Below, piece by piece: positions 1-5,492 of a stretch of 5,492 nt of DNA (its first letter is position 1; each line of letters opens with the position of its first letter). The DNA is taken from contig JBGPKH010000613.1 of NCBI GenBank assembly GCA_041485845.1, positions 1 to 5,492 on the forward strand, given 5' to 3'. The position numbers and the translations under genes are program-made. The notes beneath the pieces were generated by a model. It searched no databases. It was not told the DNA's origin and worked only from the letters and a program-made list of their open reading frames with translations. Source of the DNA: OMOG01 sp041485845 (GTDB lineage Bacteria; Acidobacteriota; Terriglobia; Bryobacterales; Bryobacteraceae).

Positions 1-51
1 CAGGTCGCCTTCCTTCGAGACGCCCTCGCCGTAGATGATATCGAACTCGGC
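1..51 (-). pseudogene. recA: recA internal fragment, 5'-truncated, runs off the window
   Basis: Read on the minus strand, these 17 codons give AEFDIIYGEGVSKEGDL, which matches the conserved RecA stretch just before the C-terminal domain (E. coli has AEFQILYGEGINFYGEL there). The same frame is open only back to a TAA at 84-82. The ten codons between that stop and the match (PAAQLDPADG) do not resemble the RecA sequence expected there, which should contain a VKNK.APPF-type segment. There is no ATG, GTG or TTG start in the frame, so this piece cannot be expressed as RecA from here. It has the same orientation as the recA 3' end at the other edge of the window, and lies 68 nt beyond the stop of the large HAF gene. 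The identity as a RecA fragment is seen directly; calling it a displaced or duplicated remnant is inference, because its continuation is outside the window. Confidence 0.75.
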
Positions 52-118
52 GCCATCTGCAGGATCGAGCTGAGCGGCTGGTTAGAGTGGCACCTGGGCC
101 TCTCGCCGCGTGAAGGGT
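52..118. other. spacer between the HAF gene stop and the recA-like fragment
   Basis: This 67-bp stretch follows the TAG of the large gene. It holds one imperfect hairpin and a TAA in the frame of the recA fragment. The boundary of recA homology falls near 46-54, so this spacer or its left edge contains the junction that brought recA sequence next to the HAF gene. I see no obvious target-site duplication or transposon end within it. Confidence 0.5.
85..104 (-). terminator. possible weak hairpin after the HAF gene
   Basis: On the minus strand GAGAGGC (104-98) can pair with GCCACTC (91-85), with one A-A mismatch and a 6-nt loop, starting 15 nt after the TAG stop. No T-run follows (the next bases are TAACC), so it is not a canonical intrinsic terminator. 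It may slow or protect the 3' end, or be chance in GC-rich DNA. Confidence 0.25.
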
Positions 119-3100
119 CTACTGAACCGTCCAGGAGCCCAGCGGCTGCCAGCCGGAGGTGTCGTGGTCTCCGTTATCTCGGGCCGCCAGGTAAATCGCG
201 TGATTGCCGCCGAACGCCGCCGCAAAAGCCAGGTTCACTACCAACGTCAAAGTGCTGCCGGTCGCCACTACCGACGAGCCCGCGGCGTAGACCGCGCACT
301 GGCTGTTGCTCACGCTTGCCGAACCTCCCAGCGCGAGCGCGGGCAGCAGGGCCGTGCCGGCATCGTTCACCAGGTAGAGCACCTGGAGCGGACGGCTGTA
401 TGCCAGGTAGCACGCGTGCCGGCCATCGAGCGTGGAGTTGATCAGGATGTTGACCACGCCCAGGTCCTGCGAGCCCTTCGTATCCGTGAAGGTAAAGGTC
501 AGAGTCGCGCTGGAACCGGCGCCGGACGCGGGAATCGCACTCACTGCAGCCAAGGGACCGGCGGCGGCGCCAGGCACTCCCCACGTTCCGGAAGCCTGCC
601 ACCCCGAGTTGTTCCGCGTCATGTCGCGAGCGGCCATGTAGACGACTTTGTTACCCGCGAAACCGGGGCTGAAACTCACATTCAATGTCAGGCTCAACGT
701 GTTCCCACTGCCCGCCGCGCCGCTTGTCGCGCTCACCATGCACTGCCGGTTGGCAATACCCCCGGGAGCATTGAGGTCCAGCCCCTGCGATAGCCCCGCG
801 CCGTCGTCGTTTACCAGATACAGAGTGTTCAACGGCCGGCTGTAGGCCAGGTAGCAGGCCTTGCGCCCATCGAGTACGTTGTTGATCAGGATGTTGACCA
901 CGTCCAGATCCTGCCAGCCGCGAGGGTCGCTGAACGTGAAGGTCATCGTCTGGGTGAGTCCGCTCCCCGAGGCCGGGATGGCCGACACCGGTGCAGGGGC
1001 GGGCACGGTAGATGCTTCCGGAGAGAGCACGTAGACCCCGATACTGCTGATGACGATCTGGCCGCGATCATTGATTCCCACCGCGCCGGCACCGCTCACC
1101 AAGTTACTTAGCATGCTCAAGTCGTACACCGTTCCGCCGGTGTACAGGAAAGGCACGGCTGGCCCGCTCGCCTGCGTCATCCGGCCCACGATTTGTCCGC
1201 TGGCGTTTAACGCCGCGGGAAACATCGACCCAAACCCGGCAGGCACCGGGATTTCGGCGACGGTCCCAGCCGTGCCGTTCGGCGACGCGGGCGTCCACAG
1301 GAACATGTGATTGTTGCATTGACCTGCAAGCCCGGATGGTATGCAACTCGATCCCAAAATTGTGCCGCTGGCGTTGATGTCATGCACTTGCGTCGTGGTG
1401 GCCCCGGCCAGTCCGGCTACGGTCGTGAAAGTCCCGCTGCTCCCGTTGGCCGTCGAGGGAGTGAACAGAGCCGAGTCCTGCATGATCGCCTGGCCGAAAT
1501 CGTTGATCGCGGTTGCCATGTTGAAGCGATCGTCCCTGATGGTTGTTCCCGTGGTCCCATTCGCCGCGGAGGGTGTCCACAGAAAACCGGACTCGCCCGC
1601 TCGACCCAGGATCTGCCCGAAGCTGTTGAGGTCGACAGCACCGGAACCGCCGGCTGCACCGCCTCCCAGAAAGGCGACGGCGCTACCGGTTGAGCTGTTC
1701 GGCGAATTGGGCGACCACAGGAAGGGCTGCCCGCCAGTGCCCATTCGCGTAAAACCGGCCACCTGCCCCCGGTCGTTGATTCCGACGGGCGAATCCCCCG
1801 TGCCCGGCAAACCGAAGATCTGGGTCAGGTTTCCGGAATCGGAATTGGGAGCCACGGGCGTCCACAGGAATACTCGTGAAGAGTAATCGGAGAACGCCAC
1901 CTGTCCGAAACGATTGATCGGTTTTACCGGACGGGCAAACGTTAAGCCTGAGAACATCTGCGTAAGCCGATAGTCTCCCGGCGGCACTGCGGCTGCCGGC
2001 ACAAACCGGGCAGTTACGGATTGCTGTTGATCCATGGTCAGCGTCGCTGACGTGGTCCCCGCCACGGCAAACACCGGCGGGACCCACTCCACGAATCGGT
2101 ATCCGGCGGCCGGCGTCGCGATAACCGTCGCCGTGCTGCCGGCTGTGTACCAACCTCCGCCCGAGACGGTCCCGCCCTCCGGCGGGTTCGCCTTCACCAC
2201 CAGGAGATTTTGCTGCGAGAAGGTTGCCGCATAGCTCGCCGCCTGCGCCGGCGCTACGAAAACGCGGGGATTGGCGTTTACCCCGCCCTGCCAGCCCGCA
2301 AACACATAGCGTGTCCCCGTGCTGTTGCTGTGCGGCGACACGAAGGTCACGGTGCAACTGGATCCCGGTGTCCAGTACAGCGTCTGCGGCGTGACGTACC
2401 CGCCCGACACGCATCCGCTGCCGCCCACTGTGAACGTCTGCAGCGGCACATTGGCCGTAATCGTCACCGCAACGGAGCCGGAAGCCGGCGGTGGCGGCGC
2501 CGCACCCGGCGTGAGCAGGTAAGCCATTCCAAGGTTAGTGCCCACAATCTGCCCGCGATCGTTGATACCGGTCGGGGTCATCTCTTTCAACTGCGCCCCG
2601 AGCGTGCTCAGGTCGTAAATCGTTCCGCCCGAGTACAGGAACGGGAACCGGACTCCGTCGGCTCTCGGCATAGTCCCGACGAATTGGCCCGCGTCATTCA
2701 TCGCCGTCGGAGTCATCGACACGTAACCCGGGAGCGGCAAAATCTCCGCTGCCGTCCCGCTTGTGCCGTTGGGGGTTGTGGGAGTCCACACGAAGATGTG
2801 CCCACCGCTCACTCCCAGAATCGTGCCGTGGTTGTCGATTGCCGTGAACTGCGGGTTATTCCCCGGCAGCCCCGCGATCGCGACGAAACTCCCGGTGCTG
2901 CTATTCGGTGTGGACGGTGTGAACAGAGCCGGCGGCTGAGCGTTGACGATCGCCTGGCCGAAGTCGTTGATCCCGGCAACGCCGGTCAAGTGGCTATCCA
3001 GTTGGAGGGTACCGATAGCTCCGTTGGGCGATGACGGCGTCCATAGAAATCCCAACCCATTTTTCTGATTCCCGGCGATCTGCCCATAGTGGTTGATACC

Positions 3101-5047
3101 CACGAGGGACGTAAAGCTGAAGGCCGGGTCTCCCAGAAACGGCACGAACGTTCCGGAAATCCCATTCGCGGAATCGGGTGACCACAGGAACGGCCGCGAC
3201 GAAAACACGTCGCCAAACCAATTCGTTTGCGTAGTCACCCCGATCACCTGCCCCCGTTCGTTGATGTCAGTGGCGCCACTGTTTCCGACCGGAAGCGCTC
3301 CAAGATTCGTCATACTGCCGGCGGGCGAATTGGCTGCCACCGGTGTCCAGAGAAAGGCTCCATTGGGCAGGCCGGAACTGTAGCCTACTACTTGGCCGAA
3401 GTCGTTGATCCCTCGGGACGTGGCATTCGACGCAATCTGGGTCACCAGGTAGTTCGGCGCTACTGACGTCAGCGGTCCGAAATTCACCTCGATAGTCTGT
3501 GCAGCGAAGACGGTTACGCTGGCAGAGGTGGAACCTGCGGCAACCAGCGGTGGAGACCAGTCCGAGATACGATACCCGCTCGATGGCGTCGCCATCAGCG
3601 TTGCTGTACTGCGACCGGTATACCAACCCCCACCCGAAAGGGTCCCGCCCCCAGGCGGGTTCGCGACCGCAGTGACGAGATACTGCGGCGCGAATACCGC
3701 AGTGTAAGTGGTGGCCGATGCCGGCGCCACAATGATGCGGGTACTGGTGGCCGCCCCATCCTGCCAGGACTGGAACAGCGAGCGTGTACCGATCCGCATG
3801 CTCTGCGGCGAAAGAAAAGTCACCGTGCAAGTAGAGCCCGGCGCCCAATAGAGTGTCTGGGGCGTGTTGTACCCGCCCGCGCTGCACCCCGTGCCGCTCA
3901 CTGTGAACGGCGGAGGATAGGCTAGCTGAGATAACTGGGGGTTGATCAGGCCCGCCGGCGGGTTAAACGCCACCGCGATGGTAATCGCAATCGTGCCCGG
4001 ACTGGGAGCGGGAGAGGCAATCCCCGGCGTGGCCAGAAAGACCTGATCGCCGTTGTGCAACAGGATCTGTCCCCGATCGTTGATCGCCGCCGGAGCGCCG
4101 CCCAGCCCGCTCAGATCGTATACCGTTCCGCCCGAATAGAGAACCGGAACGCTGCCGCTTTCTGCCGTTCTGATCGTTCCCACTACTTGTCCCGCGGCAT
4201 TCAAGGCCGTCGGATACATGGCCATGTACCCCGGCGGCAGCGGAATTTCCACGGCCGTTCCCGTCGTGCCATTGGCGTTAGTGGGAGTCCAAAGGAAACC
4301 ATGGTCGCAGCCGGCATTCGTGCAACCCACGCCCAGGATCGTGCCGCCCCTATTGATCGCGATCAGATAAGCGTCGCGGTCTCCGGGCAATCCCGAAAGC
4401 GGCGTGAAACTGCCGGTAGCGCCATTCGCCACGGAGGGAGTGAACAGTGTAGCGGGGTAGTTGAGGGTCGCCTGTCCAAAGTCGTTGATCGCGTTGATCC
4501 CGTGCGGGCCGCCTAAGCGGCTGTCCGGATTGATCGTTCCGGTGGCGCCGTTGGGCGTGGAGGGCGTCCAGAAAAATCCTGCGCCGCCTTGGCCGCCGGC
4601 AATCTGTCCAAAACTGTTGATGGCGACAGCGTACGAGGCGTCCGGCGCGGTGCTCCCCAGGAATGCGGTTACCGCGCCGCTGGTTCCGTTCGGCGTTTCA
4701 GGCGACCACAAGAACGCGTGTGCCGGAACCGCCGTAGTCCCCACCACCTGTCCGCGATCATTGATGGCGACCGCGGTGTAAGTTTGAACAGGCACCCCGC
4801 CCGTATCCACGAGGTTTCCCACAGGCCCATTGGGGGTCACGGGCGTCCACAGAAATGCCCAGCCGTTGCTGGTTCCGGCAACCTGGCCGGCGCTATTGAG
4901 CGAGTGCCCGTTGTCCACGTTGCCGATGGCGATCTGGGTCACCGCATAACTGTCCGGCGGCTTTGGCGGGCTCGACGCCGCCGGTAAGCAACTCGCGGCC
5001 AGGAGAGGGAACACAACGACGCGCCACACCAAGCGCAGGCTCGACAC
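119..5047 (-). CDS. large exported HAF-repeat protein with three predicted beta-propellers
   Basis: The 1642-residue product begins with a GTG at 5047, the first possible start because an in-frame TGA lies three codons upstream; no clear Shine-Dalgarno sequence precedes it. Residues 1-20 form a signal peptide: basic residues R5 and R9, a hydrophobic VVVFPLLAAS core, then C20 in a lipobox-like LAASC. It is therefore probably a lipoprotein, or else an ordinary cleaved export signal. Residues ~34-342, ~533-848 and ~1026-1344 are three homologous modules, each with seven motifs of the type AINDRGQVVG, the hallmark of the extracellular HAF repeat family, mostly followed by AFLWTP-type strands. Cassettes at ~381-523 and ~871-1015 combine a two-Cys domain with an InlB-like repeat (NPPGGGTLSGGGWYTGRSTA). 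Two tandem domains (~1353-1492, ~1502-1642) end the protein. Apart from C20, the 12 cysteines fall in six close pairs, fitting an oxidising location. It lies 232 bp after recA, same strand, probably transcribed separately. No catalytic motif is recognised. A surface binding or scaffolding role is inference. Confidence 0.93.
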   Translation of the reverse strand: MSSLRLVWRVVVFPLLAASCLPAASSPPKPPDSYAVTQIAIGNVDNGHSLNSAGQVAGTSNGWAFLWTPVTPNGPVGNLVDTGGVPVQTYTAVAINDRGQVVGTTAVPAHAFLWSPETPNGTSGAVTAFLGSTAPDASYAVAINSFGQIAGGQGGAGFFWTPSTPNGATGTINPDSRLGGPHGINAINDFGQATLNYPATLFTPSVANGATGSFTPLSGLPGDRDAYLIAINRGGTILGVGCTNAGCDHGFLWTPTNANGTTGTAVEIPLPPGYMAMYPTALNAAGQVVGTIRTAESGSVPVLYSGGTVYDLSGLGGAPAAINDRGQILLHNGDQVFLATPGIASPAPSPGTIAITIAVAFNPPAGLINPQLSQLAYPPPFTVSGTGCSAGGYNTPQTLYWAPGSTCTVTFLSPQSMRIGTRSLFQSWQDGAATSTRIIVAPASATTYTAVFAPQYLVTAVANPPGGGTLSGGGWYTGRSTATLMATPSSGYRISDWSPPLVAAGSTSASVTVFAAQTIEVNFGPLTSVAPNYLVTQIASNATSRGINDFGQVVGYSSGLPNGAFLWTPVAANSPAGSMTNLGALPVGNSGATDINERGQVIGVTTQTNWFGDVFSSRPFLWSPDSANGISGTFVPFLGDPAFSFTSLVGINHYGQIAGNQKNGLGFLWTPSSPNGAIGTLQLDSHLTGVAGINDFGQAIVNAQPPALFTPSTPNSSTGSFVAIAGLPGNNPQFTAIDNHGTILGVSGGHIFVWTPTTPNGTSGTAAEILPLPGYVSMTPTAMNDAGQFVGTMPRADGVRFPFLYSGGTIYDLSTLGAQLKEMTPTGINDRGQIVGTNLGMAYLLTPGAAPPPPASGSVAVTITANVPLQTFTVGGSGCVSGGYVTPQTLYWTPGSSCTVTFVSPHSNSTGTRYVFAGWQGGVNANPRVFVAPAQAASYAATFSQQNLLVVKANPPEGGTVSGGGWYTAGSTATVIATPAAGYRFVEWVPPVFAVAGTTSATLTMDQQQSVTARFVPAAAVPPGDYRLTQMFSGLTFARPVKPINRFGQVAFSDYSSRVFLWTPVAPNSDSGNLTQIFGLPGTGDSPVGINDRGQVAGFTRMGTGGQPFLWSPNSPNSSTGSAVAFLGGGAAGGSGAVDLNSFGQILGRAGESGFLWTPSAANGTTGTTIRDDRFNMATAINDFGQAIMQDSALFTPSTANGSSGTFTTVAGLAGATTTQVHDINASGTILGSSCIPSGLAGQCNNHMFLWTPASPNGTAGTVAEIPVPAGFGSMFPAALNASGQIVGRMTQASGPAVPFLYTGGTVYDLSMLSNLVSGAGAVGINDRGQIVISSIGVYVLSPEASTVPAPAPVSAIPASGSGLTQTMTFTFSDPRGWQDLDVVNILINNVLDGRKACYLAYSRPLNTLYLVNDDGAGLSQGLDLNAPGGIANRQCMVSATSGAAGSGNTLSLTLNVSFSPGFAGNKVVYMAARDMTRNNSGWQASGTWGVPGAAAGPLAAVSAIPASGAGSSATLTFTFTDTKGSQDLGVVNILINSTLDGRHACYLAYSRPLQVLYLVNDAGTALLPALALGGSASVSNSQCAVYAAGSSVVATGSTLTLVVNLAFAAAFGGNHAIYLAARDNGDHDTSGWQPLGSWTVQ
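122..544 (-). repeat. C-terminal domain, second tandem copy
   Basis: This covers residues 1502-1642, the very end of the protein. It follows the first copy closely (VSAIPASGAG, QDLGVVNILI, DGRHACYLAYSRPL, LYLVNDAG, AARD, SGWQPLGSW), with C1546 and C1584 matching C1398 and C1436. At DNA level, 437-458 and 881-902 are identical over 22 bp across the two copies, while most of the rest has diverged, so the pair arose by duplication followed by drift. Confidence 0.8.
572..991 (-). repeat. C-terminal domain, first tandem copy
   Basis: This covers residues 1353-1492. It starts VSAIPASGSG, continues with TFTFSDPRGWQDLDVVNILI, a DGR.ACYLAYSRPL segment and LYLVND, and ends ARD....SGWQ..GTW. Two cysteines (C1398, C1436) are conserved with the next copy. 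It looks like an all-beta, Ig-like domain. I know similar segments in secreted proteins of Acidobacteriota, but have no named domain for it. Confidence 0.8.
1016..1972 (-). repeat. super-repeat module 3: seven HAF motifs, no InlB-like cassette
   Basis: This covers residues 1026-1344. HAF motifs start at 1043, 1089, 1139, 1180, 1223, 1279 and 1324. The fifth-blade Cys loop is present again (C1235, C1244) but longer than in module 1. The module lacks the two-Cys/InlB-like cassette that follows modules 1 and 2 and passes through a VPAPAPV linker into the C-terminal domain pair. Confidence 0.85.
2003..3451 (-). repeat. super-repeat module 2: seven HAF motifs plus InlB-like cassette
   Basis: This covers residues 533-1015. 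HAF motifs start at 546, 594, 650, 692, 736, 782 and 827, in the same order of blade types as module 1. The Cys-containing loop after motif five is absent here (ILGVSGGHIFVW). The two-Cys domain lies at 871-943 (C879, C898; shared GGY.TPQTLYW.PGS.CTVTF) and the InlB-like repeat at 948-1015 (shared NPP.GGT.SGGGWYT). The offset to module 3 is again 497 residues. Confidence 0.85.
3473..4948 (-). repeat. super-repeat module 1: seven HAF motifs plus InlB-like cassette
   Basis: This covers residues 34-525. The seven HAF motifs start at residues 49, 94, 142, 186, 230, 281 and 321. Blade-specific features recur in the other modules: the fourth motif is INDFGQA followed by LFTP, the fifth is GTILG instead of GQ, the sixth is followed by LYSGGTVYDL, and the seventh is INDRGQI. 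A CTNAGC loop (C242, C247) sits after motif five. Residues 381-452 hold the two-Cys domain (C388, C407) and 456-523 an InlB-like repeat. The offset to module 2 is 497 residues, measured between first motifs. Confidence 0.85.
4988..5047 (-). other. signal peptide with lipobox-like cysteine
   Basis: This stretch encodes residues 1-20. A short n-region carries R5 and R9, the h-region is VVVFPLL, and A-A-S precedes C20, which fits the loose lipobox pattern although the usual Leu at -3 is Ala here. The mature chain would start with Cys and a Pro/Ser-rich tether (SSPPKPP at 25-31). Cleavage by signal peptidase I nearby is the alternative. Confidence 0.7.
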
Positions 5048-5083
5048 GATAATTCAAGAGTAACATGTCCCCATATTCGGAGA

Positions 5084-5112
5084 TCCATGGTGTTCCATGG
5101 TGTCCATGGTGT
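5084..5112. repeat. three tandem copies of a 9-10 bp unit (TCCATGGTGT)
   Basis: TCCATGGTGT occurs at 5084-5093, 5094-5103 and 5103-5112, the last two sharing one T. Each copy contains the palindrome CCATGG, spaced 10 and 9 bp, about one helical turn. The array lies 37-65 nt upstream of the HAF GTG start. It could be an operator-like array or simple slippage expansion; no known regulator site is recognised. Confidence 0.8.
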
Positions 5113-5134
5113 AGGGCACATCGCGTAGGGCACA
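5111..5134. repeat. two copies of GTAGGGCACA, 14 bp apart
   Basis: GTAGGGCACA is found at 5111-5120 and 5125-5134, directly abutting the CCATGG array and overlapping its last two bases. The two repeat types together fill about 50 bp, the most repetitive non-coding stretch in the window. Confidence 0.75.
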
Positions 5135-5249
5135 GTGTCCTGTCCCGCAGATAGGCTCAGAGCACATAACCGACGTCGAAGGAAGCTCTGGTCCTCCGCG
5201 GCGACCTGTCCCACTCACGCGGCGCCGCATGGTCCGTTTCCGGGCGCTT

Positions 5250-5272
5250 GGCCTTCAGGCGTTGCCGAGGCC
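5250..5272 (-). terminator. possible hairpin downstream of recA
   Basis: Eight bases after the recA stop, the minus strand has GGCCT (5272-5268) able to pair with AGGCC (5254-5250), with a small inner GGC/GCC pairing in the loop. No T-run follows, so it is at best a non-canonical terminator. Confidence 0.25.
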
Positions 5273-5279
5273 CGTCCCC

Positions 5280-5492
5280 CTACCGCCGCGCGGGGACCGG
5301 CTTCGCCGCGGTGGGAGCGGGCGCTTCCGCTGCTGCCGCGGCCGCCGCAGGCGGATCCGGTTTGACCAACCCCAACGCCTTGCGCAGCTCCGTGTCGATG
5401 GCTTGCCCTATATCCGGGTTGTCCTTCAGGAACTGGCGGGCGTTCTCGCGGCCCTGACCGATGCGCTTGCCCTTGTAGCTGAACCACGATCC
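5280..5492 (-). CDS. recA: RecA recombinase, C-terminal 70 residues (partial)
   Basis: The minus strand opens in frame at the window edge with [20 protein letters not shown], closely matching the RecA GAWYSYKG..IGQG motif, then FLKDNPD and an amphipathic helix ending ELRKALGL, the C-terminal domain that binds duplex DNA in the RecA family. The final ~28 residues are a low-complexity Ala/Pro tail (seven consecutive Ala; [15 protein letters not shown]) ending in TAG at 5282-5280. RecA forms ATP-dependent filaments on single-stranded DNA, drives homologous strand exchange and triggers LexA cleavage in the cytoplasm. The ATPase core, promoter and any SOS box lie beyond the right edge. The tail ends in basic residues rather than the acidic stretch known from E. 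coli RecA. A second recA-like segment in the same orientation lies at the opposite edge of the window. Confidence 0.95.
   Translation of the reverse strand, partial: GSWFSYKGKRIGQGRENARQFLKDNPDIGQAIDTELRKALGLVKPDPPAAAAAAAEAPAPTAAKPVPARR

Larger units (their letters stand above)
5048..5279. other. intergenic region between recA and the HAF gene
   Basis: This 232-bp region shows no supported gene. It holds a short hairpin just after the recA stop, a cluster of direct repeats nearer the HAF start, and a 10-bp GC palindrome (5219-5228). No convincing -35/-10 pair was found, though a promoter for the HAF gene would be expected here. No recX or other usual recA neighbour is present. Confidence 0.6.

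Noticed and set aside
110..793. A 227-codon open frame on the plus strand opposite the HAF gene
   Set aside because: It is antisense to the C-terminal domains, is rich in Arg/Ala/Gly as expected for a GC-rich shadow frame, matches no known family and has no convincing ribosome binding site. The minus-strand frame has coherent repeats and a signal peptide.
1683..2414. A 243-codon minus-strand frame overlapping the HAF gene
   Set aside because: It is a different frame of the same strand within the large gene; its translation has no domain pattern, while the long frame shows continuous repeats through it.
2210..3034. A 274-codon plus-strand open frame
   Set aside because: It is opposite module 2 and the InlB-like cassette, with arginine-rich low-complexity composition and no recognisable motif; recurrence of similar plus-strand frames follows from the repeated minus-strand gene.
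1016..4948. N-G-T/S sequons in the HAF loops as glycosylation sites
   Set aside because: The frequent NGT and NSS triplets are part of the repeat's turn motif; general N-glycosylation at plain N-x-S/T is not expected in these bacteria and nothing in the window supports it.
5139..5212. CCTGTCCC repeated at 5139-5146 and 5205-5212
   Set aside because: Two 8-bp matches in a 232-bp GC-rich region are expected at an appreciable rate by chance, and they show no relation to the other repeats.
4939..5214. A 91-codon minus-strand frame across the intergenic repeats and HAF start
   Set aside because: The Trp/His/Met-rich start is produced by the CCATGG array, and the rest overlaps the signal peptide region out of frame. 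No family resemblance.
5219..5228. GCGGCGCCGC perfect palindrome after recA
   Set aside because: It has no loop and no T-run and is likely by chance in DNA of this GC content; not a terminator or recognised operator.
1..5492. An intein or intron interrupting recA
   Set aside because: The intervening DNA has its own start, signal peptide and stop, and the recA pieces are in reversed order (C-terminus first, then the more N-terminal piece), so splicing could not rebuild RecA. No intein motifs are seen.

Overview
The window is GC-rich bacterial DNA with all supported genes on the minus strand, so it reads biologically from the right edge to the left. The style of the large gene points to Acidobacteriota, perhaps a Solibacter/Bryobacter-like lineage, or a similar large-genome soil bacterium. 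The signs are HAF-type repeats, InlB-like repeats and paired Cys-containing beta domains in one secreted protein. This assignment is from family resemblance only; there is no rRNA or other marker in the window beyond a piece of RecA.

Layout, in transcription order. (1) 5492-5280: the last 70 codons of recA, ending in an Ala/Pro-rich tail and TAG. (2) 5279-5048: a 232-bp non-coding gap with a short GC-rich hairpin just after recA and a cluster of short direct repeats (three copies of a 9-10 bp unit, two copies of a 10 bp unit) 37-87 nt before the next gene. (3) 5047-119: one very large gene for a 1642-residue exported, probably lipid-anchored, protein. It has three modules, each with seven HAF motifs (21 in all, which I read as three seven-bladed beta-propellers), two Cys-containing/InlB-like cassettes between the modules, and two tandem ~140-residue C-terminal domains. 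(4) 118-52: a short spacer with a weak hairpin. (5) 51-1: a second stretch of recA-like coding sequence in the same orientation, with no start codon and a stop in frame 10 codons before it, running off the window.

The most unusual point is the layout: the large surface-protein gene lies between two recA segments in direct orientation. The right segment is the true C-terminus of RecA. The left segment encodes the part of RecA that normally lies only about 13 residues before the point where the right segment begins. A tandem duplication of a recA-3'/HAF-gene unit, an insertion that restored the recA 3' end and displaced the old one, a single-crossover integration, or an assembly effect (including a nearly closed circular contig) would each give this pattern. 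The window alone cannot decide between them.

Functionally, RecA (cytoplasmic recombinase) and the HAF protein (extracytoplasmic, function unknown) have no evident link; the 232-bp gap argues for separate transcription. No RNA genes, CRISPR arrays, transposases, integrases or inverted terminal repeats were seen.
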